DNA of 64,000 nt from Rosenbergiella australiborealis (GTDB lineage: Bacteria > Pseudomonadota > Gammaproteobacteria > Enterobacterales > Enterobacteriaceae). The notes beneath the pieces are model-generated. The model was given only the letters and a program-made list of their open reading frames with translations, was not told the DNA's origin and did no database searches. The stretch spans positions 35,372 to 99,371 of the forward strand of contig NZ_JABBFO010000010.1 in assembly GCF_018494035.1 (NCBI RefSeq), read 5' to 3'. A program made the translations under genes and the position numbers. This document shows positions 1 through 9,555 of this stretch, in pieces (position 1 is the stretch's first letter; the number at the start of each line of letters is the position of its first letter).

Positions 1-733
1 AACCAAACTTCGACTTTTCTCCCCCACTTGACTGCCATTTACCTGACCCTTGTGAAGCTAAGCGTGCGCGGATACCTAAGCGCGGTACTACGTTTAACCG
101 TTCAGCTTCTTCGAGGACGAGACGTATCTCGGTCATCTTTTCGATCACTAGGTAGACTTTATGTCCTAGTTTTTCACCGATCAGCGCCAATCGAATATAT
201 TCGCGATCTTTATAACCATTACACACAATGACCGAGCGAGTTTGTCCAGCATGAGCCAATACCGCCATCAATTCAGCCTTTGAGCCCGCTTCTAGCCCGA
301 GCGGTTCACCTGAATTGATCAGAGACTCAATGACACGCTTATGTTGATTGACCTTAATGGGATAAACAAGAAAGTAATCCCCACGGTAACCAAAAGACTC
401 TCTTGCCCGTTTAAAGGCTGCATTAATTGAACGCAGGCGGTGCTGTAGTATTTGCGGGAAGCAAAAAAGGGCCGGTAAACGTTGGCCTTGCGCTTCACGT
501 TCTTTAACTAATTTGGCCAGATCGACACGTGCGGATGGGATGTCTGGATTGGGGCAGACACTAATGTGACCCAATTCATTGACGTCATAATAGTTATTCC
601 CCCACCATGCGATGTTATAGGTTCGTAACATGCGGCTTGCTTCTTGATCGTTAACCGCTACCTCTTGCATTGAACGCAGTTCACCATGTTCGCCAGCGGA
701 TGAACCTCGAATGTTCTTAATGACGTCGGTCAT
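1..733 (-). CDS. speA: Biosynthetic arginine decarboxylase (5' part, gene continues past left edge)
   Basis: PLP-dependent decarboxylase that converts arginine to agmatine, the entry to the agmatine route of putrescine synthesis. Only about 244 N-terminal codons are visible. They read almost like E. coli Spe[20 protein letters not shown] from residue 40, the barrel entry [11 protein letters not shown] with the expected PLP lysine at residue 127, and [20 protein letters not shown] near the cut. The start is ATG at 733; an upstream ATG at 738 is out of frame and runs into TGA at once. The gene is divergent from metK across a 621-bp gap. The extreme N-terminus ([10 protein letters not shown]) differs from E. 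coli, as is usual in this family. Confidence 0.97.
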   Translation of the reverse strand, partial: MTDVIKNIRGSSAGEHGELRSMQEVAVNDQEASRMLRTYNIAWWGNNYYDVNELGHISVCPNPDIPSARVDLAKLVKEREAQGQRLPALFCFPQILQHRLRSINAAFKRARESFGYRGDYFLVYPIKVNQHKRVIESLINSGEPLGLEAGSKAELMAVLAHAGQTRSVIVCNGYKDREYIRLALIGEKLGHKVYLVIEKMTEIRLVLEEAERLNVVPRLGIRARLASQGSGKWQSSGGEKSKFG

Positions 734-896
734 CTCATGCCTCTATCTTAGATAAAAAACGGATAAGTATTTACCCTAACGCAACGCGCCAAGCACTGCA
801 AATACTCGTACTGGAGTAAGCCCTTCGTCGATTTTCACGACCTTTTATACTGGGATAACTTAGGAAAATAGTATAACTGTAATGATATAGGCTAAG

Positions 897-929
897 ACTA
901 ATCGCTTACCGTATTTTCAAAGCGATTAG
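897..929. repeat. Perfect 10-bp inverted repeat
   Basis: CTAATCGCTT (897-906) and AAGCGATTAG (920-929) are exact reverse complements separated by 13 bases. No T-run follows on either strand, so it is not a standard intrinsic terminator. It lies on the speA side of the intergenic region and could be a leader hairpin or an operator. Confidence 0.6.
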
Positions 930-940
930 CACTGTACAGT

Positions 941-948
941 AGACGTCT
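941..948. promoter_or_regulatory. Isolated MetJ box (AGACGTCT)
   Basis: An exact match to the 8-bp palindromic Met box consensus AGACGTCT. MetJ normally binds two or more adjacent boxes; no good second box touches this one, so its role is uncertain. It lies about 210 bp from the speA start and 410 bp from metK. Confidence 0.4.
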
Positions 949-1155
949 GTGTTTACCGCAAGACATATTGCGCCATTAGCGTTATTAGATTTGGTAAGTA
1001 ATTGTAAAATAATACTTTAAAATCCTCTTCCTCCACCAAAAGCGATTTAAAAAAGAGGATAAAACGGTTCGCGATTTATACCCCTAAGGGGGTAAAAATG
1101 CAAAAAGTTTGTCTTGCGTCTAGGCTAATAGCCGGGTCTATGTGGCTATCGATGC

Positions 1156-1184
1156 GGTAATTCAGAAAAATCGCTGGAATTACC
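1156..1184. repeat. Imperfect hairpin upstream of the met boxes
   Basis: GGTAATTC (1156-1163) pairs with GAATTACC (1177-1184), and inner CAG/CTG bases can extend the stem with a bulge. It lies just before the MetJ box pair. No function can be assigned. Confidence 0.4.
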
Positions 1185-1204
1185 CGGTGATACTAACCTA
1201 GAAT

Positions 1205-1220
1205 AGACGTCCAGACGGAA
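1205..1220 (+). promoter_or_regulatory. MetJ operator (two tandem met boxes) of metK
   Basis: AGACGTCC (1205-1212) and AGACGGAA (1213-1220) are two head-to-tail 8-bp units close to the MetJ consensus AGACGTCT. MetJ with its corepressor S-adenosylmethionine represses metK in Enterobacteria, and the site lies about 135 bp before the metK start, as expected for this operator. Confidence 0.75.
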
Positions 1221-1354
1221 AACCATCCGTTAGTGTTTTCCTTTTTATTTTATTATTCAACGTCGCAGCGTTATCGCCATAAATGGCGTGTTTGAGCAAG
1301 CACTGAACCATGCGTGCACGCGAATTAAATCCCTTAAGCAAGGTAACTACATAA

Positions 1355-2509
1355 ATGGCTAAACATCTTTTCACCTCAGAATCCGTTTCAGAAGGGCATC
1401 CCGATAAAATCGCCGATCAAATCTCTGACGCAGTATTAGATGCGATCCTAGAGCAAGATCCTAAAGCACGTGTTGCGTGTGAAACTTACGTTAAAACCGG
1501 TATGGTTTTAGTGGGGGGTGAGATTACAACCTCTGCCTGGGTTGATATTGAAGAAATAGCTCGTAAGACCGTGCGTGATATTGGTTACGTTCACTCAGAT
1601 ATGGGATTCGATGCAAATTCCTGTGCAGTCCTGAATGCCATTGGTAAACAATCTCCAGACATCAACCAAGGTGTTGACCGTCAAGACCCGTTAGATCAAG
1701 GTGCCGGTGACCAAGGTTTAATGTTTGGTTACGCGACAAATGAAACCGATGTCCTGATGCCTGCGCCAGTAACTTACGCGCACCGTTTAGTTCAACGTCA
1801 ATCAGAAGTGCGTAAAGATGGCACCTTACCTTGGTTACGCCCTGATGCGAAAAGCCAAGTTACATTCCAATACGATGATGGCAAAATCGTTGGCATTGAT
1901 GCGGTTGTCTTATCAACACAACACGCTGAGCAAATCGGTCAAAAAGAGCTTCAAGAAGCTGTAATGGAAACCATTATTAAGCCTGTGCTGCCGACTGAGT
2001 GGCTGACTGCCAATACCAAATATTTTATTAACCCAACAGGGCGCTTTGTCATCGGCGGTCCAATGGGCGATTGTGGATTAACAGGTCGTAAAATTATTGT
2101 CGATACTTACGGCGGCATGGCTCGTCACGGTGGTGGCGCATTTTCTGGTAAAGATCCTTCAAAAGTTGACCGTTCAGCGGCTTATGCGGCGCGTTACGTG
2201 GCAAAGAATATTGTTGCTGCTGGTCTGGCTGATCGCTGTGAAATTCAAGTTTCCTACGCAATTGGCGTAGCGGAACCTACGTCAATTATGGTGGAAACCT
2301 TTGGAACTGAAAAGCTGCCTACCGAGCAGTTAACACTGTTAGTACGTGAGTTCTTTGACTTACGCCCTTATGGTCTGATCCAAATGTTAGATCTGTTACA
2401 CCCTATTTATCGTGAAACAGCCGCCTACGGCCACTTTGGTCGTGAGCACTTCCCTTGGGAAAAAACAGATAAAGCTGAAGCCCTTCGCGATGCTGCAAAT
2501 TTAAAATAG
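1355..2509 (+). CDS. metK: S-adenosylmethionine synthetase
   Basis: Makes S-adenosylmethionine from methionine and ATP in the cytoplasm. The 384-residue protein is the full family length. Signatures visible: [11 protein letters not shown] near the N-terminus (ATP/metal site), the family hexapeptide GAGDQG in [14 protein letters not shown] around residue 115-128, and the glycine-rich [22 protein letters not shown] around residue 258-280. ATG at 1355 is preceded by an AAGGT ribosome site. Monocistronic: a MetJ operator lies upstream and a strong hairpin terminator directly downstream. Nothing unusual in the coding sequence. Confidence 0.99.
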   Translation: MAKHLFTSESVSEGHPDKIADQISDAVLDAILEQDPKARVACETYVKTGMVLVGGEITTSAWVDIEEIARKTVRDIGYVHSDMGFDANSCAVLNAIGKQSPDINQGVDRQDPLDQGAGDQGLMFGYATNETDVLMPAPVTYAHRLVQRQSEVRKDGTLPWLRPDAKSQVTFQYDDGKIVGIDAVVLSTQHAEQIGQKELQEAVMETIIKPVLPTEWLTANTKYFINPTGRFVIGGPMGDCGLTGRKIIVDTYGGMARHGGGAFSGKDPSKVDRSAAYAARYVAKNIVAAGLADRCEIQVSYAIGVAEPTSIMVETFGTEKLPTEQLTLLVREFFDLRPYGLIQMLDLLHPIYRETAAYGHFGREHFPWEKTDKAEALRDAANLK

Positions 2510-2521
2510 TCCTTTCGTTAA

Positions 2522-2547
2522 GGGCGGCGAATAGCCGCCCTTTCTTA
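2522..2547 (+). terminator. Intrinsic terminator of metK
   Basis: Perfect 7-bp GC stem GGGCGGC (2522-2528) / GCCGCCC (2534-2540) with a 5-base loop, followed by a T-rich tract. Confidence 0.9.
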
Positions 2548-2595
2548 TTGTTTGCTCCCACTCCCTGCCCCTCCCTTTCTCTTTTTTACCACTCA

Positions 2596-2611
2596 GTGGA
2601 AACGTTTACAC
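2596..2611. promoter_or_regulatory. GalR/GalS-type operator
   Basis: GTGGAAACGTTTACAC fits the 16-bp gal operator consensus GTGNAANCGNTTNCAC at every fixed position. Its place upstream of galP fits GalR/GalS repression of the galactose permease. Confidence 0.75.
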
Positions 2612-2775
2612 TAAGTTCTATCTGCCTAGGTAACAACTATTTCATCAATCGACGAAAAAGATATGATTAAAAGTAGGATAACCGCTATATATAAAGGCTA
2701 TTTGTATGTAGTTACGTCAATTTTCAGCTAAAGAGAGCCAAAGTCAGTTTGTGATCGATATTTAATGATTTTCAA

Positions 2776-2791
2776 ATGTAATCGATTACAT
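2776..2791. promoter_or_regulatory. Second GalR/GalS-type operator
   Basis: ATGTAATCGATTACAT is a perfect palindrome matching the gal operator except at the outermost base on each side. It lies 180 bp after the first operator, a spacing that could allow DNA looping (inference), and 4 bp before the CRP site. Confidence 0.65.
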
Positions 2792-2794
2792 CGT

Positions 2795-2810
2795 TGTGAT
2801 CTGGCTCACT
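2795..2810. promoter_or_regulatory. CRP (cAMP receptor protein) site
   Basis: TGTGA-N6-TCACT is one base off the full TGTGA-N6-TCACA consensus. It lies 62 bp before the galP start and agrees with catabolite control of this permease. Confidence 0.7.
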
Positions 2811-2871
2811 GATCGTTGATCGGTAATTACGTAGAATCATAACGATAAGAAATTTAACATCGGAGGCATTC

Positions 2872-4269
2872 ATGCCTGTAAATAACTCAAGACGCAGAAC
2901 ATCAAATAAGATGATGACGTTTTTCGTCTGCTTTCTCGCAGCACTCGCAGGGCTATTATTTGGTTTAGATATCGGGGTTATCGCAGGAGCTCTCCCCTTC
3001 ATCGCTAAAGCATTCAATGTCACCCCTCATCAACAAGAGTGGATAGTCAGCTCTATGATGTTCGGGGCTGCGATTGGCGCTATCGGCAGTGGCTGGATGT
3101 CCTCCTCCCTTGGCCGTAAAAAAAGTTTAATGGCAGGCGCTGTTCTGTTTGTCATTGGCTCACTCTGGTCGGCCTTGGCGACTTCTCCAGAAATGTTGAT
3201 TACTGCTCGCGTGCTTTTAGGCTTGGCCGTCGGTATCGCTTCTTATACCGCCCCACTCTATCTTTCTGAAATTGCGCCGGAGAAAATCCGTGGCAGCATG
3301 ATTTCGCTCTATCAACTGATGATTACTATCGGGATTCTAGGTGCCTACCTTTCGGATACGGCATTGAGCTACAGTGGCAATTGGCGTTTGATGCTAGGTG
3401 TGATCACTATCCCTGCGGCGCTGCTGCTGGTCGGTGTTATTTTCTTACCGAATAGCCCACGTTGGTTGGCCGCGAAAGGCCAGTTTTATGATGCCAAAAA
3501 GGTACTTGATCGTCTGCGTGATACCAGTGAACAAGCTAAGCGGGAACTCGATGAGATTCGTGAGAGCCTGAAAATCAAACAAACTGGCTGGGCATTATTT
3601 AAAGAAAATAGTCACTTTCGTCGTGCGGTCTATCTCGGTGTGTTACTGCAAGTTGTTCAGCAGTTTACCGGTATGAACGTCATTATGTATTATGCCCCGA
3701 AGATTTTTGAGATTGCGGGTTTCGCAAATACCACGCAACAAATGTGGGGAACGGTCATCGTTGGCCTGGTTAATGTCCTCGCTACCTTTATTGCCATTGG
3801 ATTGGTTGACCGTTGGGGACGTAAACCTACATTAATTCTAGGCTTTATCGTGATGGCTGCGGGAATGGGTGTATTAGGCACAATGATACATGTCGGCGTT
3901 CAATCTGCCGGTGCCCAATACTTTGCTATCGCTATGTTATTAATGTTTATTATCGGCTTCGCGATGAGTGCAGGTCCATTGATTTGGGTGCTTTGTTCTG
4001 AAATCCAACCGTTAAAAGGTCGCGATTTTGGGATTACCGTCTCCACGGCAACCAACTGGATTGCAAATATGATTGTTGGCGCAACCTTCTTAACCTTGTT
4101 AAACAGTTTAGGGAATGCGGGCACTTTCTGGTTATATGGCGCGTTAAACGTTATCTTCATCGTTTTAACCATTTGCTTAATTCCAGAAACCAAGAACGTT
4201 TCCCTTGAGCACATTGAAAGAAACCTGATGTTAGGTAAAAAATTGAAAGATATAGGTTCACGCGATTAA
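2872..4269 (+). CDS. galP: Galactose:H+ symporter
   Basis: Inner-membrane proton-coupled galactose/glucose permease of the major facilitator superfamily (sugar porter family), 465 residues. Visible: a short hydrophilic N-terminus, TM1 [19 protein letters not shown], the sugar-porter signatures GRKKS between TM2 and TM3 and PESPRWL-like [10 protein letters not shown] after TM6, QQFTGMN in TM7, DRWGRKPT in the TM8-9 loop, and PETK near the C-terminus. The protein follows E. coli GalP closely along its whole length. ATG at 2872 has a CGGAGG ribosome site. Regulation by GalR/GalS and CRP is supported by the upstream sites. Confidence 0.97.
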   Translation: MPVNNSRRRTSNKMMTFFVCFLAALAGLLFGLDIGVIAGALPFIAKAFNVTPHQQEWIVSSMMFGAAIGAIGSGWMSSSLGRKKSLMAGAVLFVIGSLWSALATSPEMLITARVLLGLAVGIASYTAPLYLSEIAPEKIRGSMISLYQLMITIGILGAYLSDTALSYSGNWRLMLGVITIPAALLLVGVIFLPNSPRWLAAKGQFYDAKKVLDRLRDTSEQAKRELDEIRESLKIKQTGWALFKENSHFRRAVYLGVLLQVVQQFTGMNVIMYYAPKIFEIAGFANTTQQMWGTVIVGLVNVLATFIAIGLVDRWGRKPTLILGFIVMAAGMGVLGTMIHVGVQSAGAQYFAIAMLLMFIIGFAMSAGPLIWVLCSEIQPLKGRDFGITVSTATNWIANMIVGATFLTLLNSLGNAGTFWLYGALNVIFIVLTICLIPETKNVSLEHIERNLMLGKKLKDIGSRD

Positions 4270-4275
4270 TCGATA

Positions 4276-4304
4276 AAGGGGTGACTGGTTCACCCCTTGT
4301 TTTA
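4276..4304 (+). terminator. Intrinsic terminator of galP
   Basis: AAGGGGTGA / TCACCCCTT stem with a short loop followed by GTTTTA, just after the galP stop. Confidence 0.85.
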
Positions 4305-4319
4305 TGTTAAGCTTAGCCT

Positions 4320-4835
4320 ATGAAAACACCCTCTCGCCTCCCTATTGCCTTGCAACAAGCACTCCACCGTTCGCTCCGCCACTATTTGACGCTTGCCGCT
4401 CCGCTTTTTGAAACGCCTATAGAAGTACCGACGATTAGTTGGCAACAGCGAGGCACGACAGCCGGTAGTGCTTGGCTTAATGAGTGGCAAATCCGGCTTA
4501 ATCCTGTGCTGGCTTTAGAAAATCAACTCGCTTTTGCCGAACAGGTCATTCCCCATGAGCTCGCGCACCTTCTGGTGTGGAAAAAGTTCGGCCGAGTCGC
4601 TCCCCACGGCCGTGAATGGCGCTGGATGATGGAAGAGGTTTTCGGTGTCAACGCTGAACGCACCCATAGCTTTGCGACCACCTCCGTGGCAGGAAAAACT
4701 TTCGCCTATCATTGCCAGTGTCAGCAGCACTTCCTTACTTTGCGTCGCCATAATCGCGTGCTGCGAAAAGAAACTCAGTACCGCTGCCGCCGTTGCGGTC
4801 AGCCGCTCCAGATCAGTGAATGCTCTGAGCCTTGA
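4320..4835 (+). CDS. sprT: SprT family zinc metalloprotease-like protein
   Basis: 171-residue cytoplasmic protein of the SprT/Spartan domain family. The HELAH zinc-binding motif sits around residues 79-83 with a further conserved His in [10 protein letters not shown], and a C-terminal zinc ribbon shows CQC and CRRC pairs ([19 protein letters not shown]). Its physiological role in enterobacteria is poorly defined. It sits between galP and endA as in E. coli, starting 50 bp after galP, whose terminator lies in the gap. Confidence 0.95.
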   Translation: MKTPSRLPIALQQALHRSLRHYLTLAAPLFETPIEVPTISWQQRGTTAGSAWLNEWQIRLNPVLALENQLAFAEQVIPHELAHLLVWKKFGRVAPHGREWRWMMEEVFGVNAERTHSFATTSVAGKTFAYHCQCQQHFLTLRRHNRVLRKETQYRCRRCGQPLQISECSEP

Positions 4836-4928
4836 TAAGGGGCAAAGAGTCTGACTTTTCCTCCGCCTTCTTGCGTAAGAATAAGGTATGATAGCCTTTT
4901 GATGTCACTCGAATTTATTTAATTGAAT

Positions 4929-5630
4929 ATGCCCCTCAAAATTAGTGTTTTAGCCTTGATTGTCTTCTCATCTCAGACTCTCGCAAACGTCTACCAGCAA
5001 AATAACTTTCAAGCGGCTAAGCGCGCTGCGGTCGAGATTAACCAAGGTGCTCCCGAGTTTTATTGTGGTTGTCGTATTCAATGGCAAGGTAAAAAAGGGA
5101 TCCCAGACTTAGCTTCCTGTGGTTATCAACCTCGAAAAAGTGTGGAGCGTGCATCACGCATTGAATGGGAACATGTTGTCCCCGCTTGGGTGTTTGGCCA
5201 CCAACGCCAATGTTGGCAGCATGGGGGAAGAAAAAATTGTCAGCAGGACAGCGAGTACCGTCGTATTGAAGCCGATTTGCATAATCTTGAACCGGCTATT
5301 GGAGAGGTCAATGGTGACCGGAATAACTTTGCGTACAGCCAATGGAATGGTAAACCTTTCCAGTATGGGGCTTGTGAAATGATTAACGATTTTAAGGCCA
5401 AGTTGACGCAACCGGCAGAACGCGCCCGCGGCCCCATTGCGCGTATCACCCTGTATATGCGTGATCGTTACCATCTTTCTTTATCACGCCAACAAACCCA
5501 ACTGTTTATGGCGTGGAATAAGATGTATCCCGTTACAGCGTGGGAGTGTCAACGAGATCAACGTATCGCGCAACGCCAAGGCAACGTTAACCCTTGGGTG
5601 GCGGAACAGTGCCCTTCAACCACGCACTGA
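4929..5630 (+). CDS. endA: Endonuclease I (periplasmic)
   Basis: Periplasmic double-strand DNA endonuclease, 233 residues. N-terminal signal peptide [20 protein letters not shown], then the endonuclease I domain with [23 protein letters not shown] (catalytic His region), [23 protein letters not shown] and the C-terminal [16 protein letters not shown], all characteristic of EndA. A TTG codon two codons upstream (4923) is also open, but ATG at 4929 gives the normal signal peptide. Cysteine pairs suggest disulfides. Confidence 0.95.
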   Translation: MPLKISVLALIVFSSQTLANVYQQNNFQAAKRAAVEINQGAPEFYCGCRIQWQGKKGIPDLASCGYQPRKSVERASRIEWEHVVPAWVFGHQRQCWQHGGRKNCQQDSEYRRIEADLHNLEPAIGEVNGDRNNFAYSQWNGKPFQYGACEMINDFKAKLTQPAERARGPIARITLYMRDRYHLSLSRQQTQLFMAWNKMYPVTAWECQRDQRIAQRQGNVNPWVAEQCPSTTH

Positions 5631-5718
5631 GTCGCTTATAATTACTCCTATCGATGTTCAACCTATAAGGTATAGTGTTGAAGGTTATCCATTTTTTTTA
5701 TTATTAAGAGATTAGGCC

Positions 5719-6450
5719 ATGCGCATTCCTCGCATATATCATCCTGAAGCACTTCATAGCCATCAACGTCTTCAACTCTCTGAAGATGCGGCCAATCATG
5801 TTGGTCGCGTATTACGAATGGCCGTCGGGCAACAAATTTTACTGTTTGATGGTAGCAACCATACTTTTCTCGCTGACATTGTGGAAGCCAGTAAAAAACA
5901 GGTAACGGTAGAAACCTCTGTCGGTGAACTTGATGACCGCGAATCCCCCCTTGATATTCATTTAGGGCAGGTACTATCACGCGGTGAAAAAATGGAATTC
6001 ACCATCCAAAAATCTATCGAATTGGGCGTGAACACGATTACGCCTTTGATCTCAGAGCGTTGTGGTGTAAAACTGGATAACGAGCGGCTTGAAAAGAAAC
6101 TCTTACAATGGCAAAAAATTGCTATTGCAGCTTGTGAGCAGTGTGGGCGTAACCGTATTCCAGAAATCCGTCCGGTGATGACATTAACTGAATGGCTTGC
6201 TGAGCCCAGTGATGCACTAAAACTGAACTTACACCCGCGTGCTTCGCAAAGTATCAATCGCCTGACTCTCCCAATCACCAAAGTTCGCTTACTGATTGGT
6301 CCTGAAGGCGGCTTATCGGCAGCAGAGATCGCGCAAGCCAGTGCGGATAATTTTACGGATATTCTGCTTGGGCCACGTGTGTTGCGCACGGAAACTACCG
6401 CCTTAACGGCCATTACTGCATTACAGGTAAGATTTGGCGATTTGGGTTAA
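5719..6450 (+). CDS. rsmE: 16S rRNA m3U1498 methyltransferase
   Basis: Methylates U1498 in 16S rRNA of the 30S subunit using S-adenosylmethionine; SPOUT fold, 243 residues. Visible: an N-terminal PUA-like region ([10 protein letters not shown]... HVGRVLRM), then the knotted SPOUT domain with [12 protein letters not shown] (around residue 194-205) and [15 protein letters not shown] at the C-terminus, the AdoMet-binding signatures of RsmE. ATG at 5719 is preceded by AAGAGATTAGG. It lies upstream of gshB, as in E. coli. Confidence 0.96.
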   Translation: MRIPRIYHPEALHSHQRLQLSEDAANHVGRVLRMAVGQQILLFDGSNHTFLADIVEASKKQVTVETSVGELDDRESPLDIHLGQVLSRGEKMEFTIQKSIELGVNTITPLISERCGVKLDNERLEKKLLQWQKIAIAACEQCGRNRIPEIRPVMTLTEWLAEPSDALKLNLHPRASQSINRLTLPITKVRLLIGPEGGLSAAEIAQASADNFTDILLGPRVLRTETTALTAITALQVRFGDLG

Positions 6451-6547
6451 CTTTACTTGCCTGGCATCTTCAGTGAAATGATCCGGTGATCCGCTGATAT
6501 ACTGATTTCATTGCTTGCTATCACTAAATATTTTGAAGAGGTTAGGA

Positions 6548-7498
6548 ATGATTAAGCTGGGTATTGTGATGGATCCGATTGCGACCATCAACATCAAGAA
6601 AGACAGCAGTTTTGCTATGTTATTGGAAGCTCAGCGACGGGGTTATGAAATCCACTATATGGAGATGGGCGATCTATCTCTGCGAAAAGGGGTCGCTTCG
6701 GCACGAACACGCGGCTTAACCGTTACGCAAAATAGCGAAAACTGGTTTACCTTTACCAGTGAGCAGACGCTCCCTCTCGCTGATCTTGATGTGATCCTGA
6801 TGCGTAAGGATCCCCCTTTTGACACTGAATTTGTCTATGCCACCTATCTTTTAGAGAGAGCAGAAGAGCAAGGCACTTTAATTGTGAACAAACCGCAAAG
6901 TTTACGCGATTGTAATGAGAAACTGTTCACCGCTTGGTTTGCCGACTTGACCCCAGATACCTTAGTGACGCGTAACCGTGAAACCTTGCATAAATTTTGG
7001 CAAGAACATGGCGACATCATCATGAAACCTCTTGATGGTATGGGCGGTGCCTCTATCTTTCGCGTCAAACACGACGACCCTAACTTCTCTGTGATTTGGG
7101 AAACCCTAACTCAGCAGGGAACCCAATTTTGTATGGCACAAAACTTTATTCCTGAAATAAAGCAGGGTGATAAACGCGTATTAGTCGTTGATGGTGAACC
7201 TGTTCCTTACTGTTTAGCACGGATCCCTAAGTCAGGGGAAACACGCGGCAACTTAGCCGCTGGTGGACGTGGTGAACCACGCCCATTAACAGAGAGTGAC
7301 TGGGCCATTGCACGTAAGGTCGCCCCTACCCTCAAAGCAAAGGGACTAATTTTTGTTGGGCTAGATATTATTGGCGACAAATTAACGGAAATAAACGTGA
7401 CCAGTCCTACCTGTATTCGGGAAATTGAAGCTGAATTTCCGGTATCAATTACTGGTATGCTGATGGATGCTATAGAAAAACGCTTGGCCACAGCATAA
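6548..7498 (+). CDS. gshB: Glutathione synthetase
   Basis: ATP-grasp enzyme joining gamma-glutamylcysteine and glycine to make glutathione. Starting at ATG 6548 (after GAAGAGGTTAGGA) it is 316 residues, the E. coli length and with the matching N-terminus MIKLGIVMDPIATINIKKDS; an in-frame codon at 6515 would add an unsupported 11-residue extension. Seen: NKPQSLRDCNEKL, MKPLDGMGGASIFR (ATP-grasp glycine loop), RVLVVDGEPVPYCLARIPKSGE, NLAAGGRGEPRPLT and the C-terminal EINVTSPTCIREIE metal/substrate segment. Confidence 0.97.
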   Translation: MIKLGIVMDPIATINIKKDSSFAMLLEAQRRGYEIHYMEMGDLSLRKGVASARTRGLTVTQNSENWFTFTSEQTLPLADLDVILMRKDPPFDTEFVYATYLLERAEEQGTLIVNKPQSLRDCNEKLFTAWFADLTPDTLVTRNRETLHKFWQEHGDIIMKPLDGMGGASIFRVKHDDPNFSVIWETLTQQGTQFCMAQNFIPEIKQGDKRVLVVDGEPVPYCLARIPKSGETRGNLAAGGRGEPRPLTESDWAIARKVAPTLKAKGLIFVGLDIIGDKLTEINVTSPTCIREIEAEFPVSITGMLMDAIEKRLATA

Positions 7499-7508
7499 TT
7501 TTCCACCC

Positions 7509-7536
7509 TTTCGGGTCGCTGTGATGTGACCCGAAA
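7509..7536 (+). terminator. Hairpin between gshB and yqgE
   Basis: TTTCGGGTC (7509-7517) and GACCCGAAA (7528-7536) form a perfect 9-bp stem with a 10-base loop right after gshB. No long T-run follows, so it may act as a partial terminator or an mRNA-stabilising element before yqgE. Confidence 0.5.
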
Positions 7537-7555
7537 CTTAACGATTCGAGACGTT

Positions 7556-8119
7556 ATGAATTTACAGCACCATTTTCTCATCGCCATGCCCACGCTAGAA
7601 GACCCATTATTTAAGCGCTCTGTGGTTTACATTTGTGAACACAACGATGAAGGTGCCATGGGAATTATCATTAATAAGCCTCTAGAAAATATCAATGTCG
7701 AAGGCGTATTAGTAAAACTTGATATTGAGCTTTCTGGCGATGACTCACCGCGTCACCTTGGACAACCCGTATTTACCGGCGGCCCAATGGCTGAGGACCG
7801 AGGCTTTATTCTTCATTCGATGCCGCAGAAATACGCGTCAAGCATTGAAGTTTCCCCAGAAACAGTGGTGACCACCTCGAAAGATGTTCTCGAAGCCCTA
7901 ACCGCTCATGACCATCCTGAACATGTGTTAGTCGCATTGGGCTATTGTGCTTGGGAACAGCAGCAGTTAGAGAATGAAATTTTAGAGAACGCTTGGCTGA
8001 CGGTTCCCGCCAGTAGCGATATTCTGTTCCATTTACCGGCGTCTGAGCGTTGGGCTGCCGCGGCGGCTAAACTTGGGATTAATATTCATATGATTGCCAG
8101 TGAAGCAGGACATAGTTAA
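7556..8119 (+). CDS. yqgE: UPF0301/AlgH family protein YqgE
   Basis: Conserved cytoplasmic protein of unknown biochemical role (UPF0301/DUF179). The start at ATG 7556 gives 187 residues beginning [23 protein letters not shown], matching E. coli YqgE; the frame is open ten codons further upstream from a non-ATG codon, rejected. Family motifs: [41 protein letters not shown] and NAWLT. The stop overlaps the yqgF start by one base (TAATG), which suggests translational coupling. Confidence 0.95.
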   Translation: MNLQHHFLIAMPTLEDPLFKRSVVYICEHNDEGAMGIIINKPLENINVEGVLVKLDIELSGDDSPRHLGQPVFTGGPMAEDRGFILHSMPQKYASSIEVSPETVVTTSKDVLEALTAHDHPEHVLVALGYCAWEQQQLENEILENAWLTVPASSDILFHLPASERWAAAAAKLGINIHMIASEAGHS

Positions 8120-8541
8120 TGAGTAATCATACAATTATTGCCTTCGATTTCGGGACTCGCAGTATTGGTGTTGCGGTCGGCCAAACCTTAACGGCGACGG
8201 CTTCACCGCTTTCAGCCGTCAAGGCGAATGAAGGTATCCCTGACTGGAGCCTGATTGAGAAAATTATCACTGAATGGCAGCCCGATTATTTAGTCGTTGG
8301 TTTACCGCTCAATATGGATGGCAGTGAGCAAGAGTTGACGCAACGAGCCAGAAAATTTGCCAATCGTTTACATGGCCGTCTGGGAAAAAAAGTTGAGCTT
8401 CAAGATGAACGTTTAAGCACGACAGAAGCCCGCGCTCGCCTCTTCGAGAAAGGGGGATTTAAGTCGTTAACCAAAGGGCGTGTTGACTCACAATCTGCCG
8501 TGATCATTTTAGAAAGTTGGTTTGAAAATCTCTATTCGTAA
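8119..8541 (+). CDS. yqgF: Putative pre-16S rRNA nuclease / RuvX (YqgF)
   Basis: 140-residue RNase H-fold protein of the YqgF/RuvX family, implicated in 16S rRNA 5'-end processing and also described as a Holliday-junction-resolvase homologue. Catalytic-site features: [16 protein letters not shown] at the N-terminus (first Asp), [24 protein letters not shown] and a C-terminal [13 protein letters not shown] (last Asp). Coupled to yqgE by a one-base overlap. Its last 38 bases are shared with the convergent yggR. Confidence 0.94.
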   Translation: MSNHTIIAFDFGTRSIGVAVGQTLTATASPLSAVKANEGIPDWSLIEKIITEWQPDYLVVGLPLNMDGSEQELTQRARKFANRLHGRLGKKVELQDERLSTTEARARLFEKGGFKSLTKGRVDSQSAVIILESWFENLYS

Positions 8542-9541
8542 CAGTTTCTACAGGGTCTGTGTGCGGCGTTAGATGCCGTGCTATGGATTGACGAAATGAG
8601 ACCATACCCTCTTGGTTCGCCTGCTCTAGTTGTCCAGGGATCTGATGAAACTTTCCTTCCCGAATCAGACTCGCCATTGCCGTGGTATTGAGTAACAGTT
8701 CAAACACCACATTTACCTGTTCTGCCTCATACCATAATTGTTGTGCCAGCACGGCACTCAATATTTGTGCGAGTTGATGGCGTGTGGTGTCTCGCTCAGC
8801 AGGAGAAAAGGCCTCAACCAGTCGCTGTAATGCATGCATGGTGTCGGTACTATGAAGGGTTGCCAGAACAAGATGGCCAGTTTCTGCTGCGCTTAGCGCT
8901 AACTGGATGGTTTTTTTATCTCGTAGCTCGCCAATCACAATAATATCGGGGTCTTGACGTAATGCCGCGATAATTCCGCTGTTCAGATCACTAAGATGAT
9001 CGCCAATCTCGCGCTGTTGGATTAAACAGCCATGATTGGTATGACAAAATTCGATCGGGTCTTCAAGCATAATGATATGGCGTTGACAGTGCCGATTTAG
9101 GTAATCGATAAGCGTCGTTAATGTTGTCGTTTTGCCAGAACCTGTAGCCCCCGTGACGAGAAACAATCCCTTATCAGCCATAATGCGCGTCAGTAAGGAT
9201 GAGGGCAGTTTTACGCGTTCAACCGCAATAACTTGAGATTGCAGTAAGCGTAGTGATAAAGAGAGTCCCTGCCGCTGTGTAAAAAGCGATGCCCTAAGGC
9301 GAATATTCTCGCCGCAAGAGAAAGCAAAGTCGCAGTGCCCCAACCTCTTCAACTGTTGTCGTAGAGCGGGCGTTAGCCTTTGAGCGCTAAAGGCTTGAAA
9401 CCAGGCCTCTGTCAGTTTCTCGGTATGAGGGATGGTGTTAATGCTGTTTTGAATACGCCAACGGGGAAATTCTCCGCAGCACAGGTGTAGATCACTCGCG
9501 TTATGTTTTACACTAAGCGCAACTAATTCTGTTAACTCCAT
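8504..9541 (-). CDS. yggR: PilT-like type IV pilus retraction ATPase family protein (YggR)
   Basis: 345-residue secretion/pilus-type AAA ATPase. N-terminal DLHLCCG segment as in PilT, Walker [11 protein letters not shown] around residues 131-140, Asp box LEDPIEF, Walker B-like IIVIGELRD and the His box [14 protein letters not shown]. The family drives pilus retraction, but whether YggR does so in enterobacteria is unclear; no pilus genes sit beside it here. It converges on yqgF with a 38-bp overlap and diverges from yggS with only 14 bp between start codons. Confidence 0.9.
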   Translation of the reverse strand: MELTELVALSVKHNASDLHLCCGEFPRWRIQNSINTIPHTEKLTEAWFQAFSAQRLTPALRQQLKRLGHCDFAFSCGENIRLRASLFTQRQGLSLSLRLLQSQVIAVERVKLPSSLLTRIMADKGLFLVTGATGSGKTTTLTTLIDYLNRHCQRHIIMLEDPIEFCHTNHGCLIQQREIGDHLSDLNSGIIAALRQDPDIIVIGELRDKKTIQLALSAAETGHLVLATLHSTDTMHALQRLVEAFSPAERDTTRHQLAQILSAVLAQQLWYEAEQVNVVFELLLNTTAMASLIREGKFHQIPGQLEQANQEGMVSFRQSIARHLTPHTDPVETVTNRDFQTNFLK

Positions 9542-9555
9542 AGTGGTTCCCAGTT

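Larger units (their letters stand above)
734..1354. other. speA-metK divergent intergenic region
   Basis: No gene was recognised in these 621 bp. It must hold the promoters of speA (minus) and metK (plus). It contains a perfect 10-bp inverted repeat (897-906 with 920-929), a lone MetJ-type box (941-948), a hairpin built on GGTAATTC/GAATTACC (1156-1184) and a MetJ box pair (1205-1220). E. coli yqgB, the small gene upstream of speA, was looked for on the minus strand and not found. Confidence 0.6.
2548..2871 (+). other. galP upstream regulatory region
   Basis: No gene; 324 bp between the metK terminator and galP. It holds two GalR/GalS-type operators and a CRP site, listed separately. The galP ribosome site CGGAGG lies 5-6 bases before its ATG. 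Confidence 0.7.

Noticed and set aside
28-231. 67-codon plus-strand ORF at the left edge
   Set aside because: Lies antisense within speA, whose protein is unmistakable; a shadow frame.
734-1354. yqgB-like small gene upstream of speA
   Set aside because: No frame resembling YqgB was found on the minus strand.
6515-6547. Upstream extension of gshB
   Set aside because: Starts at a non-ATG codon without a ribosome site; ATG 6548 gives the exact family length and N-terminus.
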